Shown here: in pieces, positions 1 to 5,078 of the stretch
Position numbering within the stretch: position 1 is the stretch's first letter
Layout of the letters: each line of letters opens with the position of its first letter
Source of the DNA: Rhodospirillaceae bacterium
GTDB taxonomy: Bacteria > Pseudomonadota > Alphaproteobacteria > Rhodospirillales > Magnetospirillaceae
Assembly: GCA_013349735.1 (NCBI GenBank)
Contig: DUZC01000211.1
Location: 1-5,966 of the forward strand
DNA: 5,966 nucleotides
Direction of reading: 5' to 3'
Program-made: the position numbers and the translations under genes
Notes under the pieces: model-generated
Database searches by the model: none
Told to the model about the DNA's origin: nothing
The model's input: only the letters and a program-made list of their open reading frames with translations

Positions 1-95
1 GCCTTCGGTCCCTGCTGGATCGACAGAAAGGTCACGCCCGCCATCGCCAAAGGCGCCAGGGTGTCCAGGGTGATCGAGCGGTTGGCGTCCTCACC
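1..95 (-). pseudogene. Fragment of a TPR-associated glycosyltransferase, probably decayed
   Basis: Read on the minus strand, the frame with codons at 117-119, 114-116 and so on down to 3-5 gives GEDANRSITLDTLAPLAM followed by AGVTFLSIQQGPKA, running off the left edge. This resembles the family of TPR-repeat proteins with a C-terminal glycosyltransferase-like domain, where a conserved block of the form 'NDxxRSIPLxxLAPL...GVxFVSLQKGP' is found. Upstream of about position 95 the resemblance stops. The frame stays open back towards the tRNA but holds no ATG, GTG or TTG codon between 120 and 245, so there is no credible start. A neighbouring frame carries VHWSG at roughly the place where the family has its VW(A/S)G motif, which would fit a frameshifted remnant, but this is weak. 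It could also be the 3' part of a gene cut by recombination next to the tRNA. Family assignment is from memory of the motif. Confidence 0.4.
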
Positions 96-176
96 GATCG
101 AAAGGCATGGCTCCCCGTTGAATTTTTCGAGCCTGCCACCCCTGACCAGTGAACCGTACCAGCCGAGATCGTTCCG

Positions 177-209
177 GTAACCCGCGAGTAACCGAGCGGT
201 AACCGAGAC
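177..209. repeat. Three 11-bp-spaced copies of GTAACC
   Basis: GTAACC occurs at 177-182, 188-193 and 199-204, an exact 11-base period. The last two copies extend to the shared 9-mer GTAACCGAG (188-196 and 199-207). The array lies between the glycosyltransferase remnant and the tRNA terminator. One-helical-turn spacing resembles tandem protein-binding sites, but three short copies may equally be chance or slippage. No gene overlaps them. Confidence 0.45.
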
Positions 210-256
210 CCTTCGGACAATGCAAAATTCATCCGAATTTTCGGCCCCAAATACAC

Positions 257-283
257 AAAAAGCCCCGGTTTCCCGCGGCCTTT
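257..283 (-). terminator. Intrinsic terminator of the tRNA-Gly transcript
   Basis: On the minus strand, arms 273-283 and 258-268 pair around a GAAA tetraloop (269-272). The stem is 11 positions with one G-G mismatch and one G-U pair. The T-rich 3' side comes from the run of five A at 257-261 on the plus strand. It lies 16 bases past the encoded CCA end of the tRNA, the expected place for Rho-independent termination. Confidence 0.75.
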
Positions 284-298
284 GAAAAGTCTGAAATT

Positions 299-373
299 TG
301 GAGCGGGCGAAGGGATTCGAACCCTCGACCCCAACCTTGGCAAGGTTGTGCTCTACCCCTGAGCTACGCCCGC
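299..373 (-). tRNA. tRNA-Gly (anticodon GCC), CCA encoded
   Basis: The minus strand folds into a complete cloverleaf. The acceptor arm GCGGGCG (373-367) pairs with CGCCCGC (309-303). The D stem is GCTC/GAGC, the anticodon stem CAACC/GGTTG holds the loop TTGCCAA, and the T stem GAGGG/CCCTT carries TTCGAAT. The anticodon GCC is complementary to plus-strand 339-341 and reads GGC/GGU glycine codons. The discriminator base is U (302), as is usual for bacterial tRNA-Gly, and CCA is encoded at 301-299. Total length is 75 nt including CCA. The gene stands alone, with its own promoter and terminator, and the 5' leader would be about 35 nt. tRNA 3' ends are common integration targets, and the gene fragment just downstream is compatible with past rearrangement, but no second copy of the tRNA 3' end occurs in the window. 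Confidence 0.97.
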
Positions 374-382
374 TCGGCGTCC

Positions 383-400
383 AGCTTGCCTAGGCAGGCT
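383..400. repeat. 18-bp near-palindrome in the tRNA leader
   Basis: AGCTTGCCT at 383-391 is followed by AGGCAGGCT at 392-400. The arms are reverse complements except one position (a G-U pair in RNA). The centre TGCCTAGGCA (387-396) is a perfect palindrome. It lies 10 bases upstream of the mature tRNA 5' end, inside the region expected to be transcribed and removed by RNase P. It may fold as a leader hairpin; a protein-binding role is not shown. Confidence 0.5.
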
Positions 401-414
401 GCTGGAAAGGGCGG

Positions 415-442
415 ATAATACGCAAAGAGTCTTTGTTTGCAA
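415..442 (-). promoter_or_regulatory. Sigma-70-type promoter for tRNA-Gly
   Basis: On the minus strand the -35 element is TTGCAA (442-437) and the -10 element is TATTAT (420-415), separated by 16 bases. Transcription would start near 408, about 35 bases before the mature tRNA end. The spacer itself contains a perfect inverted repeat, CAAAGA (423-428) / TCTTTG (430-435) around one central base. This may be an operator or may be chance. Confidence 0.6.
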
Positions 443-641
443 GCCTGATTTTTTGGAAGCCGGTCAAACCCGGTTAATCTTTAAAAGCCCTGGAAAATTT
501 ACCTAAGCTGGCGAAAATTGTCGGATTGAAGGGTTTAAACGAAGCGGGCGCGACTTGTCGCTTTGCTCTTGCCAGCGACGGTCGGGCGGTCCATCTATTC
601 AGGACAGGAAGGACCAAAGGAAGCTTTTTGGGGATGTTGGT

Positions 642-1613
642 ATGGAATTTCTAATTGGTGGGGGCAAGAAGGCTTCATCGGGCAAATCGCCATTGGCGGC
701 AGGCGGGACGTCAACAGGCCTTGGTTCCGCGTCCGGGGGAAAATGGATCAAGGACAGCGACACCGCCAGTTTCGTTGTCGATGTTATGGAAGCTTCGATG
801 CAGGTTCCTGTCATCGTTGATTTTTGGGCCCCCTGGTGTGGGCCCTGCAAAACCTTGGGCCCGCTGCTGGAAAAGCTGGTTAATGAAGCCAAAGGCGCCG
901 TTCGTCTGGTTAAGATTGATGTCGACAAGAACCAGGAACTGGCGATGCAAATGCGCATCCAGTCGATTCCGGCGGTTTACGCCTTTCATAAAGGGCGGCC
1001 CGTCGATGGCTTTGTGGGTGCGGTGGCGGACAGTCAGGTGAAATCCTTTGTCGCCCGGTTGATTGGCGCCGGCGCCGGTCAGGCGCCAGGACTTGCCGAA
1101 ATCCTGGCCGAGGCGAAAAATCTGCTGGCCGCCGGTGAGGCCCCTTCGGCCTTGGCGGTCTATCAGGACGTGCTGGGCGCCGAGCCGGAAAACGACGAAG
1201 CCCTGGCCGGTCTGTTGCGCTGCCTGATTGCTCTGGGGCAATTGGCGCAAGCCCAGGCCATGCTGGCGCAGCTTCCGCCGGAACAGGCGAAGCTGGCTGC
1301 GGTTCAATCGGCGAAAACCGCCCTGGAACTGGCCCTTCAGGCAAAAGAGTCCGGATCCGCTGCCGAGTTTAATCGGAAGCTTGAGGCCAATCCCGATGAT
1401 CATCAGGCGCGTTTTGATCTGGCCATGGCTTTCTACGCTGCCGGAAATCAGGAAGCGGCGGTCGAGGCGCTGCTGGAAATATTCCGGCGCAACCGGAGCT
1501 GGAACGATGATGCCGCCCGCAAGCAGTTGATCAAGCTGTTTGAAGCCTTCGGGCCGATGGATCCCCTGACGATCAGCGCCCGTAAACGCTTGTCTTCTTT
1601 GATGTTTGCCTGA
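642..1613 (+). CDS. cnoX: Thioredoxin/TPR co-chaperone, CnoX (YbbN) family
   Basis: The protein is 323 residues. Residues 1-34 form a Gly/Ser/Ala-rich N-terminal segment. A thioredoxin fold covers about 35-145, with WIKDSDTASFVVDV, the active site WAPWCGPC (CGPC at 66-69) and the cis-proline in SIP (110). A helical TPR-like region fills about 150-323, including an EPENDEALAGLL repeat and an ANPDDHQARFDLAMAFYAAG repeat. CnoX proteins hold proteins unfolded by oxidative or heat stress and hand them to GroEL/ES; family knowledge also says that E. coli CnoX lacks a working CXXC while the Caulobacter form keeps it, and this protein has the intact site, so disulfide reduction is likely. There is no signal peptide, so it should be cytosolic. 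I chose ATG 642 because MEFLIGG matches the usual family start and a GGGGA-like Shine-Dalgarno lies at about 630-634; ATG 555 would add 29 atypical residues. It is the first gene of a tight cluster. Confidence 0.9.
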   Translation: MEFLIGGGKKASSGKSPLAAGGTSTGLGSASGGKWIKDSDTASFVVDVMEASMQVPVIVDFWAPWCGPCKTLGPLLEKLVNEAKGAVRLVKIDVDKNQELAMQMRIQSIPAVYAFHKGRPVDGFVGAVADSQVKSFVARLIGAGAGQAPGLAEILAEAKNLLAAGEAPSALAVYQDVLGAEPENDEALAGLLRCLIALGQLAQAQAMLAQLPPEQAKLAAVQSAKTALELALQAKESGSAAEFNRKLEANPDDHQARFDLAMAFYAAGNQEAAVEALLEIFRRNRSWNDDAARKQLIKLFEAFGPMDPLTISARKRLSSLMFA

Positions 1614-1615
1614 CC

Positions 1616-2281
1616 ATGACCATCCGACCCTTCCATCCGCGCCTTGATGACCTGCCCCGGGTTTTGCCGATCTTTCCGCTGTCTGGCGCCTTGCTGCTGC
1701 CTGATGGCAAGCTGCCCTTGAATATTTTTGAGCCGCGCTACCTTGCACTGGTCCAGGACTCCTTGGCCTGGGGCCGGATTATTGGCATGGTCCAGCCGGT
1801 AAAAGCCACCGAGGACGGCTCGGCTGAGCCGGTTTTTGACACCGGTTGCGCCGGGCGCATTTCGTCTTTCAGCGAAACCGAGGATGGCCGGCTTCTGATT
1901 ACCCTGACCGGGATCTGTCGCTTCCGTATTGTCGAAGAACTGGAAAGCGCGCGCGGATATCGTCGCGTTATCGCCAATTGGGAGGTTTTTCGCCAGGACC
2001 TTGAGCCCGCCTTGGAGGTCGCTATCGACCGGCCACGACTGATGGCCGCGCTGAAGAAATTTGTGAAATTGCACAATCTCGATATCAACTGGAAAGCCAT
2101 TGAATCGGCCAGTGATTTAGCGCTGACCGTATCTTTGGCGATGGCCTGCCCGTTCGAACCCCCGGAAAAGCAGGCGTTGCTGGAATCGGTGGATGCTGCC
2201 CAGCGTGCGGCGACCTTGATCACCCTGATGGAAATGGCCGTGGCCGGACAAAAAGGGGCCGGACGGACCCTGCGTCAATGA
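1616..2281 (+). CDS. Stand-alone LON substrate-binding domain protein
   Basis: The protein is 221 residues, in one domain related to the N-terminal substrate-binding region of Lon protease (PUA-like fold). The signature VLPIFPLSGALLLPDGKLPL (about 16-35) followed by NIFEPRY is the hallmark start. GCAGRISSF (about 77-85) and GICRFRI (about 98-104) are the later beta-strand motifs, and the C-terminal half is helical. There is no Walker ATPase and no Ser-Lys peptidase domain, so it is not a protease by itself. Family members of this length are common in alphaproteobacteria and are annotated as peptidase S16 or LON-domain proteins of unknown function; substrate binding or adaptor activity is an inference. 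The ATG lies two bases after the cnoX stop, so the two genes are almost certainly cotranscribed and probably translationally coupled, which suggests a shared protein-quality-control role. Confidence 0.9.
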   Translation: MTIRPFHPRLDDLPRVLPIFPLSGALLLPDGKLPLNIFEPRYLALVQDSLAWGRIIGMVQPVKATEDGSAEPVFDTGCAGRISSFSETEDGRLLITLTGICRFRIVEELESARGYRRVIANWEVFRQDLEPALEVAIDRPRLMAALKKFVKLHNLDINWKAIESASDLALTVSLAMACPFEPPEKQALLESVDAAQRAATLITLMEMAVAGQKGAGRTLRQ

Positions 2282-2296
2282 AAAGGCAGAAATAGG

Positions 2297-2488
2297 ATGA
2301 CGGAACGCATTTCGGGGGTTGACCCCAAGCTTTTGGAATTACTGGTTTGTCCGCTTACCAAAGGTCCCTTGACCTATGATCCCACCCGGCAGGAGTTGGT
2401 CAGCGCCAAGGCACAAATGGCTTTTCCCATTCGGGATGGCATTCCGATTATGCTGCCGTCCGAAGCCCGTCCTTTAGATGAAAGCTGA
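2297..2488 (+). CDS. Trm112 family protein (UPF0434/YcaR-like)
   Basis: The protein is 63 residues, the normal size for bacterial Trm112-like proteins. The core LLELLVCPLTKGPL (about 12-25), the ELVS strand and FPIRDGIPIMLPSEA (about 43-57) match the family closely. In YcaR-type relatives the first motif is CPxC with another Cys in the ELxC strand, giving a small zinc site. Here only Cys18 remains, so zinc binding in the classical way is unlikely. Eukaryotic and archaeal Trm112 activate SAM-dependent methyltransferases for tRNA, rRNA and release factors; a similar partner role here is an inference, and no methyltransferase gene lies in the window. AAAAGG at 2281-2286 is a reasonable Shine-Dalgarno and overlaps the preceding stop codon. 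It lies 15 bases after the LON-domain gene, in the same operon. Confidence 0.88.
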   Translation: MTERISGVDPKLLELLVCPLTKGPLTYDPTRQELVSAKAQMAFPIRDGIPIMLPSEARPLDES

Positions 2489-2496
2489 AGCCAGCC

Positions 2497-2850
2497 ATGA
2501 TTGAAGCGACGGAAATTCGCTATGACAAGGTAGCAAAAGAACTGTCTGTTGCCTTCGGCGAGAGTGAGAAATTTGTTTTTCCTGCCGAATTGCTGCGGAT
2601 TGCCAGCCCCTCGGCAGAGGTGCGCGGCCATTCACCGGACCAGCGCAAAGTCGTGGCGGGACGGCGGCATGTTGCCATTATCGGTATCGAGCCGGTGGGA
2701 AATTATGCGGTTCGCCTGATTTTTGACGATATGCATGATTCCGGACTTTACAGCTGGGACTATCTTCGCGAATTGGGCGAAAATCAGGGCAAGGTCTGGC
2801 AAGACTATTTGCAAGACTTGGCGCTGCGTGGCTTAAGCCGCGATCCGTAA
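2497..2850 (+). CDS. DUF971 protein (gamma-butyrobetaine hydroxylase-like N-terminal domain)
   Basis: The protein is 117 residues, and nearly its whole length is one DUF971/GBBH-like N-terminal domain. Recognisable blocks are FPAELLRIASPSAEVRGHSP (28-47), then VAIIGIEPVGNYAVRLIFDD (about 59-78) and the signature HDSGLYSWDYLRELG. In eukaryotic gamma-butyrobetaine hydroxylase this domain precedes the dioxygenase; here the catalytic domain is absent, as is typical of bacterial DUF971 proteins. There is no cysteine in the protein, so a Cys-based zinc or Fe-S site is excluded. Its biochemical role is unknown. The start ATG lies 8 bases after the Trm112 stop, so it is the last gene of the cnoX cluster. 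It ends 11 bases from the convergent ubiquinone hydroxylase gene. Confidence 0.88.
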   Translation: MIEATEIRYDKVAKELSVAFGESEKFVFPAELLRIASPSAEVRGHSPDQRKVVAGRRHVAIIGIEPVGNYAVRLIFDDMHDSGLYSWDYLRELGENQGKVWQDYLQDLALRGLSRDP

Positions 2851-2861
2851 GACTTTATTTT

Positions 2862-4076
2862 TTATAGTGACTGTCCGCGCATCAGACGGGGCAGTTCCCC
2901 GACCAGACCCATGGCGTGACGCATAAATAAGCGTTTGACGCCGGGCAACCGGTTGACCGAGGCCAGACCGATATCACGGGCCAGCCGGAGCGGCGCCAGA
3001 TTGTTAGAAAACAGGCGCACCAAGCCATCGGTGACCATCAGCATCAAAAGATTGTCAAAGCGCCGCCAGCGGGCATAGCGCTCAAGGATATCGGCGCCGC
3101 CAATATCCAGACCAAGCCGTTTGGCTTCTACCAGCCGTTCGGCTAAAGCGGCCACATCCCGCAAGCCCATATTCATGCCTTGCCCGGCCACCGGGTGCAT
3201 GCCATGCGCGGCATCGCCGACCAGTACCAGACGCTGTGCCCGGTAGCTGTCCGCAAATTGCAAGGAGAGCGGATAGGCAAAGCGCGGTCCCTCAAGTGAA
3301 ATTTTGCCCAAAAAGTCACCAAAGCGATGGGACAACTCGGTCAGAAAGGCGCCATCCTTTAAGTTCATCAGCGACGGAACCAGCTTGGTCTGTTCCGTCC
3401 AAACCACCGAGGAGCGATTGCCGGGCAGCGGCAAAATGGCAAAGGGCCCGGACGGCAGAAAATGCTCCTGGGCGATATTGCCGTGTGGAATTTCATGAGC
3501 GACGGTGCAAACAAGGGCACTTTGTCCATAGCCCCAGCTGGTGACGCCAATTCCGGCGGCCTTCCGGGTGGGGGAGGCGCGCCCATCGGCAGCAACGACG
3601 AGCGCGGCCCTGACCTGGCTGCCGTCACTTAACCTGGCCTTCACCCCATTTGCATCGCGTTCAATGCCCAACGGATGAACCGGCGCCAAAAGCAAGGCTC
3701 GAGGGTGATCGTTCAACCGCTGCAGCACCGCCTGGCGGATGGCGCGGTTTTCGACGATCCATCCTAAAGGCTCGTCGCCGAGCTGCCGGTGATCATAGTG
3801 CAAAAACAGGGGCGATGCGCCGTCGGCCACGCGGACCTCAAGAATGGGCGCGGCCAGCGGGGCAATGGCTGGCCATAAACCCGCCGCCGCTAAAACCCGT
3901 TGCTGTGCCAGCCCAAGCGCTGAGGCCCGCCCATCGAAAGTCGGGGCCACGGCCGTGGCTGATTTTTCAGCATCGGCCACCAGCACTCGGAGTCCGGCAT
4001 CGGCCAGGACAACCGCAAGGGGACCCCCAACCAGCCCGCCGCCGACAATAAAGACATCAACATTATGTTCAGTCAT
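2862..4076 (-). CDS. FAD-dependent ubiquinone-biosynthesis hydroxylase (UbiH/UbiL/COQ6 family)
   Basis: The protein is 404 residues, the usual length for this flavoprotein monooxygenase family. The three diagnostic motifs are present and ordered: the N-terminal dinucleotide-binding VGGGLVGG (11-18), the middle ADGRASPTR motif (163-171) and the C-terminal LVGDAAHGMHPVAGQGMNMG (285-304) that contacts FAD ribose and flavin. Members hydroxylate the aromatic ring of polyprenyl-phenol intermediates of ubiquinone with O2 and NAD(P)H, acting at the inner membrane. Alphaproteobacteria often use one enzyme (UbiL) for more than one ring position; which position this one modifies cannot be read from sequence, so I give no symbol. 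I chose ATG 4076 (MTEHNVDVFIVGGG); an in-frame GTG three codons earlier (4083-4085) is possible. It converges on the DUF971 gene and diverges from the PII gene. Confidence 0.88.
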   Translation of the reverse strand: MTEHNVDVFIVGGGLVGGPLAVVLADAGLRVLVADAEKSATAVAPTFDGRASALGLAQQRVLAAAGLWPAIAPLAAPILEVRVADGASPLFLHYDHRQLGDEPLGWIVENRAIRQAVLQRLNDHPRALLLAPVHPLGIERDANGVKARLSDGSQVRAALVVAADGRASPTRKAAGIGVTSWGYGQSALVCTVAHEIPHGNIAQEHFLPSGPFAILPLPGNRSSVVWTEQTKLVPSLMNLKDGAFLTELSHRFGDFLGKISLEGPRFAYPLSLQFADSYRAQRLVLVGDAAHGMHPVAGQGMNMGLRDVAALAERLVEAKRLGLDIGGADILERYARWRRFDNLLMLMVTDGLVRLFSNNLAPLRLARDIGLASVNRLPGVKRLFMRHAMGLVGELPRLMRGQSL

Positions 4077-4251
4077 GGCCCCCACTTTGGCCAGCCGGTG
4101 GCGAATTGTCCAGCCCTTGGCGGCAGGGGACCCAAGCGCTGATGCCCCCGGATAGAGCAGAGTTGCCGTAGAATCGCTTAAATTTTCAGCATCATCGCTT
4201 GATGAAATAACAAGGTGGCGCCCGTCAAACTGGCGAAATTGCGCGAAAAAC

Positions 4252-4272
4252 CAAGAATTTCTTGATCGCGAT
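4252..4272. repeat. Two adjacent palindromes upstream of PII
   Basis: CAAGAA (4252-4257) and TTCTTG (4259-4264) form a perfect inverted repeat around one central T. It is directly followed by the 8-bp palindrome ATCGCGAT (4265-4272). They sit 7 bases upstream of the candidate -24 element, where an activator or repressor could bind. Neither matches an NtrC consensus that I recognise, so the function is unknown. Confidence 0.35.
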
Positions 4273-4278
4273 GAAAAA

Positions 4279-4293
4279 CGGCACGGCGCTTGA
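4279..4293 (+). promoter_or_regulatory. Weak sigma-54-like promoter candidate for PII
   Basis: CGGCAC (4279-4284), five bases, TTGA (4290-4293) resembles the -24/-12 consensus TGGCAC-N5-TTGC with the right spacing. It differs at the first T and at the critical -12 C. Transcription would start near 4305, giving a leader of about 120 nt. PII genes linked to amtB are often NtrC/sigma-54 controlled, which makes the position plausible, but the -12 mismatch keeps confidence low. Confidence 0.25.
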
Positions 4294-4331
4294 AAAGGAG
4301 TTAGTGCGCGGAAAAGAACGCAAGGCAGCTT

Positions 4332-4367
4332 GCGGGTGGATCAACGGATGGCTTTCCCCGCACCCGC
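4332..4367 (+). repeat. Long-loop inverted repeat in the PII leader
   Basis: GCGGGTG (4332-4338) is reverse complementary to CACCCGC (4361-4367), a 7-bp stem around a 22-base loop. With the palindrome at 4379-4394 it would make the leader structured. Both lie downstream of the candidate start site. There is no U-run, so it is not an intrinsic terminator. Confidence 0.3.
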
Positions 4368-4378
4368 CTCATCGGTGG

Positions 4379-4394
4379 GACACCGCGCGGTGTC
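4379..4394. repeat. Perfect 16-bp palindrome upstream of the PII start
   Basis: GACACCGCGCGGTGTC at 4379-4394 is its own reverse complement. It ends 31 bases before the PII ATG. It could be a dimeric regulator's operator or, in RNA, a compact hairpin close to the ribosome binding region. No T-run follows, so it is not a terminator. No known regulator site is recognised. Confidence 0.6.
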
Positions 4395-4425
4395 GGGAAA
4401 GTCGTGCATGCATGGGGACCAGACG

Positions 4426-4764
4426 ATGAAGCTTGTTGTGGCGATCATCAAGCCCTTCAAACTCGACGAAGTGCGCGAAGCTCTGACGCCGCTCGGTATC
4501 CAGGGCCTAACCGTCAGTGAGGTCAAGGGCTTTGGCCGGCAAAAGGGACAGACCGAGATCTACCGTGGCGCGGAATACATGGTGAATTTCCTGCCGAAGG
4601 TAAAGATCGAAGTCGCAGTTAATGACGATGTGGTGAGCCGGGTGGTGGAAACCATTCAGACCGCTGCACATACAGGTAAGATCGGGGACGGAAAAATTTT
4701 CGTCTTTGATATTTCTCAAGTGGTGCGCATTCGCACCGGCGAAACGAACGCCGACGCCCTCTGA
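4426..4764 (+). CDS. glnK: PII nitrogen signal protein (GlnK/GlnJ/GlnB family)
   Basis: The protein is 112 residues, the exact usual PII length. It begins MKLVVAIIKPFKLDEVREAL and carries the T-loop GFGRQKGQTEIYRGAEYMVN (35-54) with the uridylylation site Tyr51. The B-loop region TGKIGDGKIFV (83-93) and the C-terminal RIRTGETNADAL complete the ATP/2-oxoglutarate binding sites. PII trimers sense 2-oxoglutarate, ATP/ADP and, through GlnD uridylylation, glutamine; they control NtrB, GlnE and, by inserting the T-loop, AmtB. The gene next in line is amtB, so this is most likely the GlnK/GlnJ-type paralogue that gates ammonium uptake; the GlnB label cannot be excluded from sequence alone. I chose ATG 4426 because the family begins with MKLV; the upstream frame from 4330 adds 32 unrelated residues. 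A strong terminator follows, separating it from amtB. Confidence 0.95.
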   Translation: MKLVVAIIKPFKLDEVREALTPLGIQGLTVSEVKGFGRQKGQTEIYRGAEYMVNFLPKVKIEVAVNDDVVSRVVETIQTAAHTGKIGDGKIFVFDISQVVRIRTGETNADAL

Positions 4765-4777
4765 GGCCTCGTCAGTC

Positions 4778-4810
4778 GCGGCGGCGGCACCTTACGGTTT
4801 CCGCCGCCGC
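4778..4810 (+). repeat. GC-rich hairpin just after the PII gene
   Basis: GCGGCGGCGG (4778-4787) and CCGCCGCCGC (4801-4810) are perfect reverse complements, giving a 10-bp all-GC stem with a 13-base loop. It starts 13 bases after the PII stop codon. No T-run follows, so it is more likely a 3' stabilising structure that protects the PII mRNA than the terminator itself. Confidence 0.6.
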
Positions 4811-4890
4811 CGCTGTCGATGCGGGCATCCCCTTCGAGCGGACGCGGTTCCCACTGAAGTGAATTTTTATCGAGTCTCTCCTCCCAAACT

Positions 4891-4926
4891 TGGCCCGGAA
4901 AATACCCTTTTCCGGGCCATTTTTTT
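4891..4926 (+). terminator. Strong intrinsic terminator after the PII gene
   Basis: TGGCCCGGAAAA (4891-4902) pairs perfectly with TTTTCCGGGCCA (4908-4919), a 12-bp stem with a five-base loop, followed by seven T (4920-4926). This is a textbook Rho-independent terminator 127 bases past the PII stop. It should end most PII transcripts before amtB. The arms being symmetrical, some activity on the minus strand is possible but the T-run favours plus. Confidence 0.88.
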
Positions 4927-5004
4927 GCTTATTTCGCACCGCCGCAAAGCTGCATAAAAACTGGGCAGGGCCAAAACAGGGATGCTTAATCCTGCGTCAT
5001 ATCC

Positions 5005-5046
5005 TCCGGCGCGCTTGTGCCGGATTTTCCTCAGTGACCGGAAAAT
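5005..5046. repeat. Two inverted repeats upstream of the amtB promoter
   Basis: TCCGGC (5005-5010) pairs with GCCGGA (5019-5024), and ATTTTCC (5024-5030) pairs with GGAAAAT (5040-5046). Both lie 18 to 59 bases upstream of the -24 element. ATTTTCC appears again at 5124-5130 in the leader. Such sites could bind an activator, though they do not match the NtrC GCAC-N7-GTGC pattern. Confidence 0.35.
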
Positions 5047-5063
5047 GGCGGGAATCTGCGGAT

Positions 5064-5078
5064 TGGCACGGTTTTTGT
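5064..5078 (+). promoter_or_regulatory. Sigma-54 (RpoN) promoter candidate for amtB
   Basis: TGGCACG (5064-5070), four bases, TTG (5075-5077) followed by T matches the sigma-54 consensus TGGCACG-N4-TTGC(A/T) at every position except the C of the -12 element, which is T here. Spacing between -24 GG and -12 G is exact. Transcription would start near 5090, leaving a leader of about 95 nt. Ammonium transporter genes are classic NtrC/sigma-54 targets under nitrogen limitation, which supports the call. Confidence 0.6.

Larger units (their letters stand above)
374..641. other. Divergent intergenic region, tRNA-Gly / cnoX
   Basis: This gap carries the tRNA promoter and leader on the minus strand and must hold the promoter of the four-gene cluster on the plus strand. 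The best plus-strand candidate I see is TTGGAA (453-458), 16 bases, TAATCT (475-480); both boxes are poor matches and confidence in it is low. GTTTAAAC (533-540) is an 8-bp palindrome. Reading frames from 555 onward lead into cnoX but show no family-like sequence before residue M at 642. Confidence 0.4.
4077..4425. other. Divergent intergenic region, ubiquinone hydroxylase / PII
   Basis: This 349-base region carries no family-like coding sequence; the reading frames that cross it are antisense or leader extensions. It must hold a minus-strand promoter for the hydroxylase and a plus-strand promoter for PII. No convincing sigma-70 promoter stands out. It contains a weak sigma-54-like site (4279-4293), a hairpin (4332-4367) and a perfect palindrome (4379-4394), each listed separately. 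TCATC (4192-4196) and GATGA (4201-4205) also form a small inverted repeat. Confidence 0.5.

Noticed and set aside
32..343. A 103-residue minus-strand reading frame covering the tRNA
   Set aside because: Its N-terminus is a translation of the tRNA-Gly gene, and the rest is out of frame with the only protein-like segment at 1-95.
541..552. Possible second copy of the tRNA 3' end (AGCGGGCG) as an attachment-site repeat
   Set aside because: Only eight bases are shared with the tRNA acceptor end, which is expected by chance in GC-rich DNA; no integrase gene is present.
711..1748. A 345-residue minus-strand reading frame opposite cnoX
   Set aside because: It is antisense to a clear cnoX gene, crosses into the next gene, is rich in Gln/Arg/Gly, and shows no domain.
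2827..2864. Terminator between the convergent DUF971 and hydroxylase genes
   Set aside because: GGCTTAAGCC (2830-2839) can form a short stem and a T-rich stretch lies at 2854-2863, but they are separated by more than ten bases and the stem is inside the DUF971 coding end. Not a canonical terminator on either strand.
4229..4243. TGGCGAAATTGCGC as a sigma-54 promoter for PII
   Set aside because: The -24 and -12 dinucleotides have the wrong spacing (seven or nine bases between GG and GC instead of ten).
4330..4425. N-terminal extension of the PII protein
   Set aside because: PII proteins begin at MKLV and are 112 residues; the 32 extra residues are unlike the family and overlap the leader palindrome.
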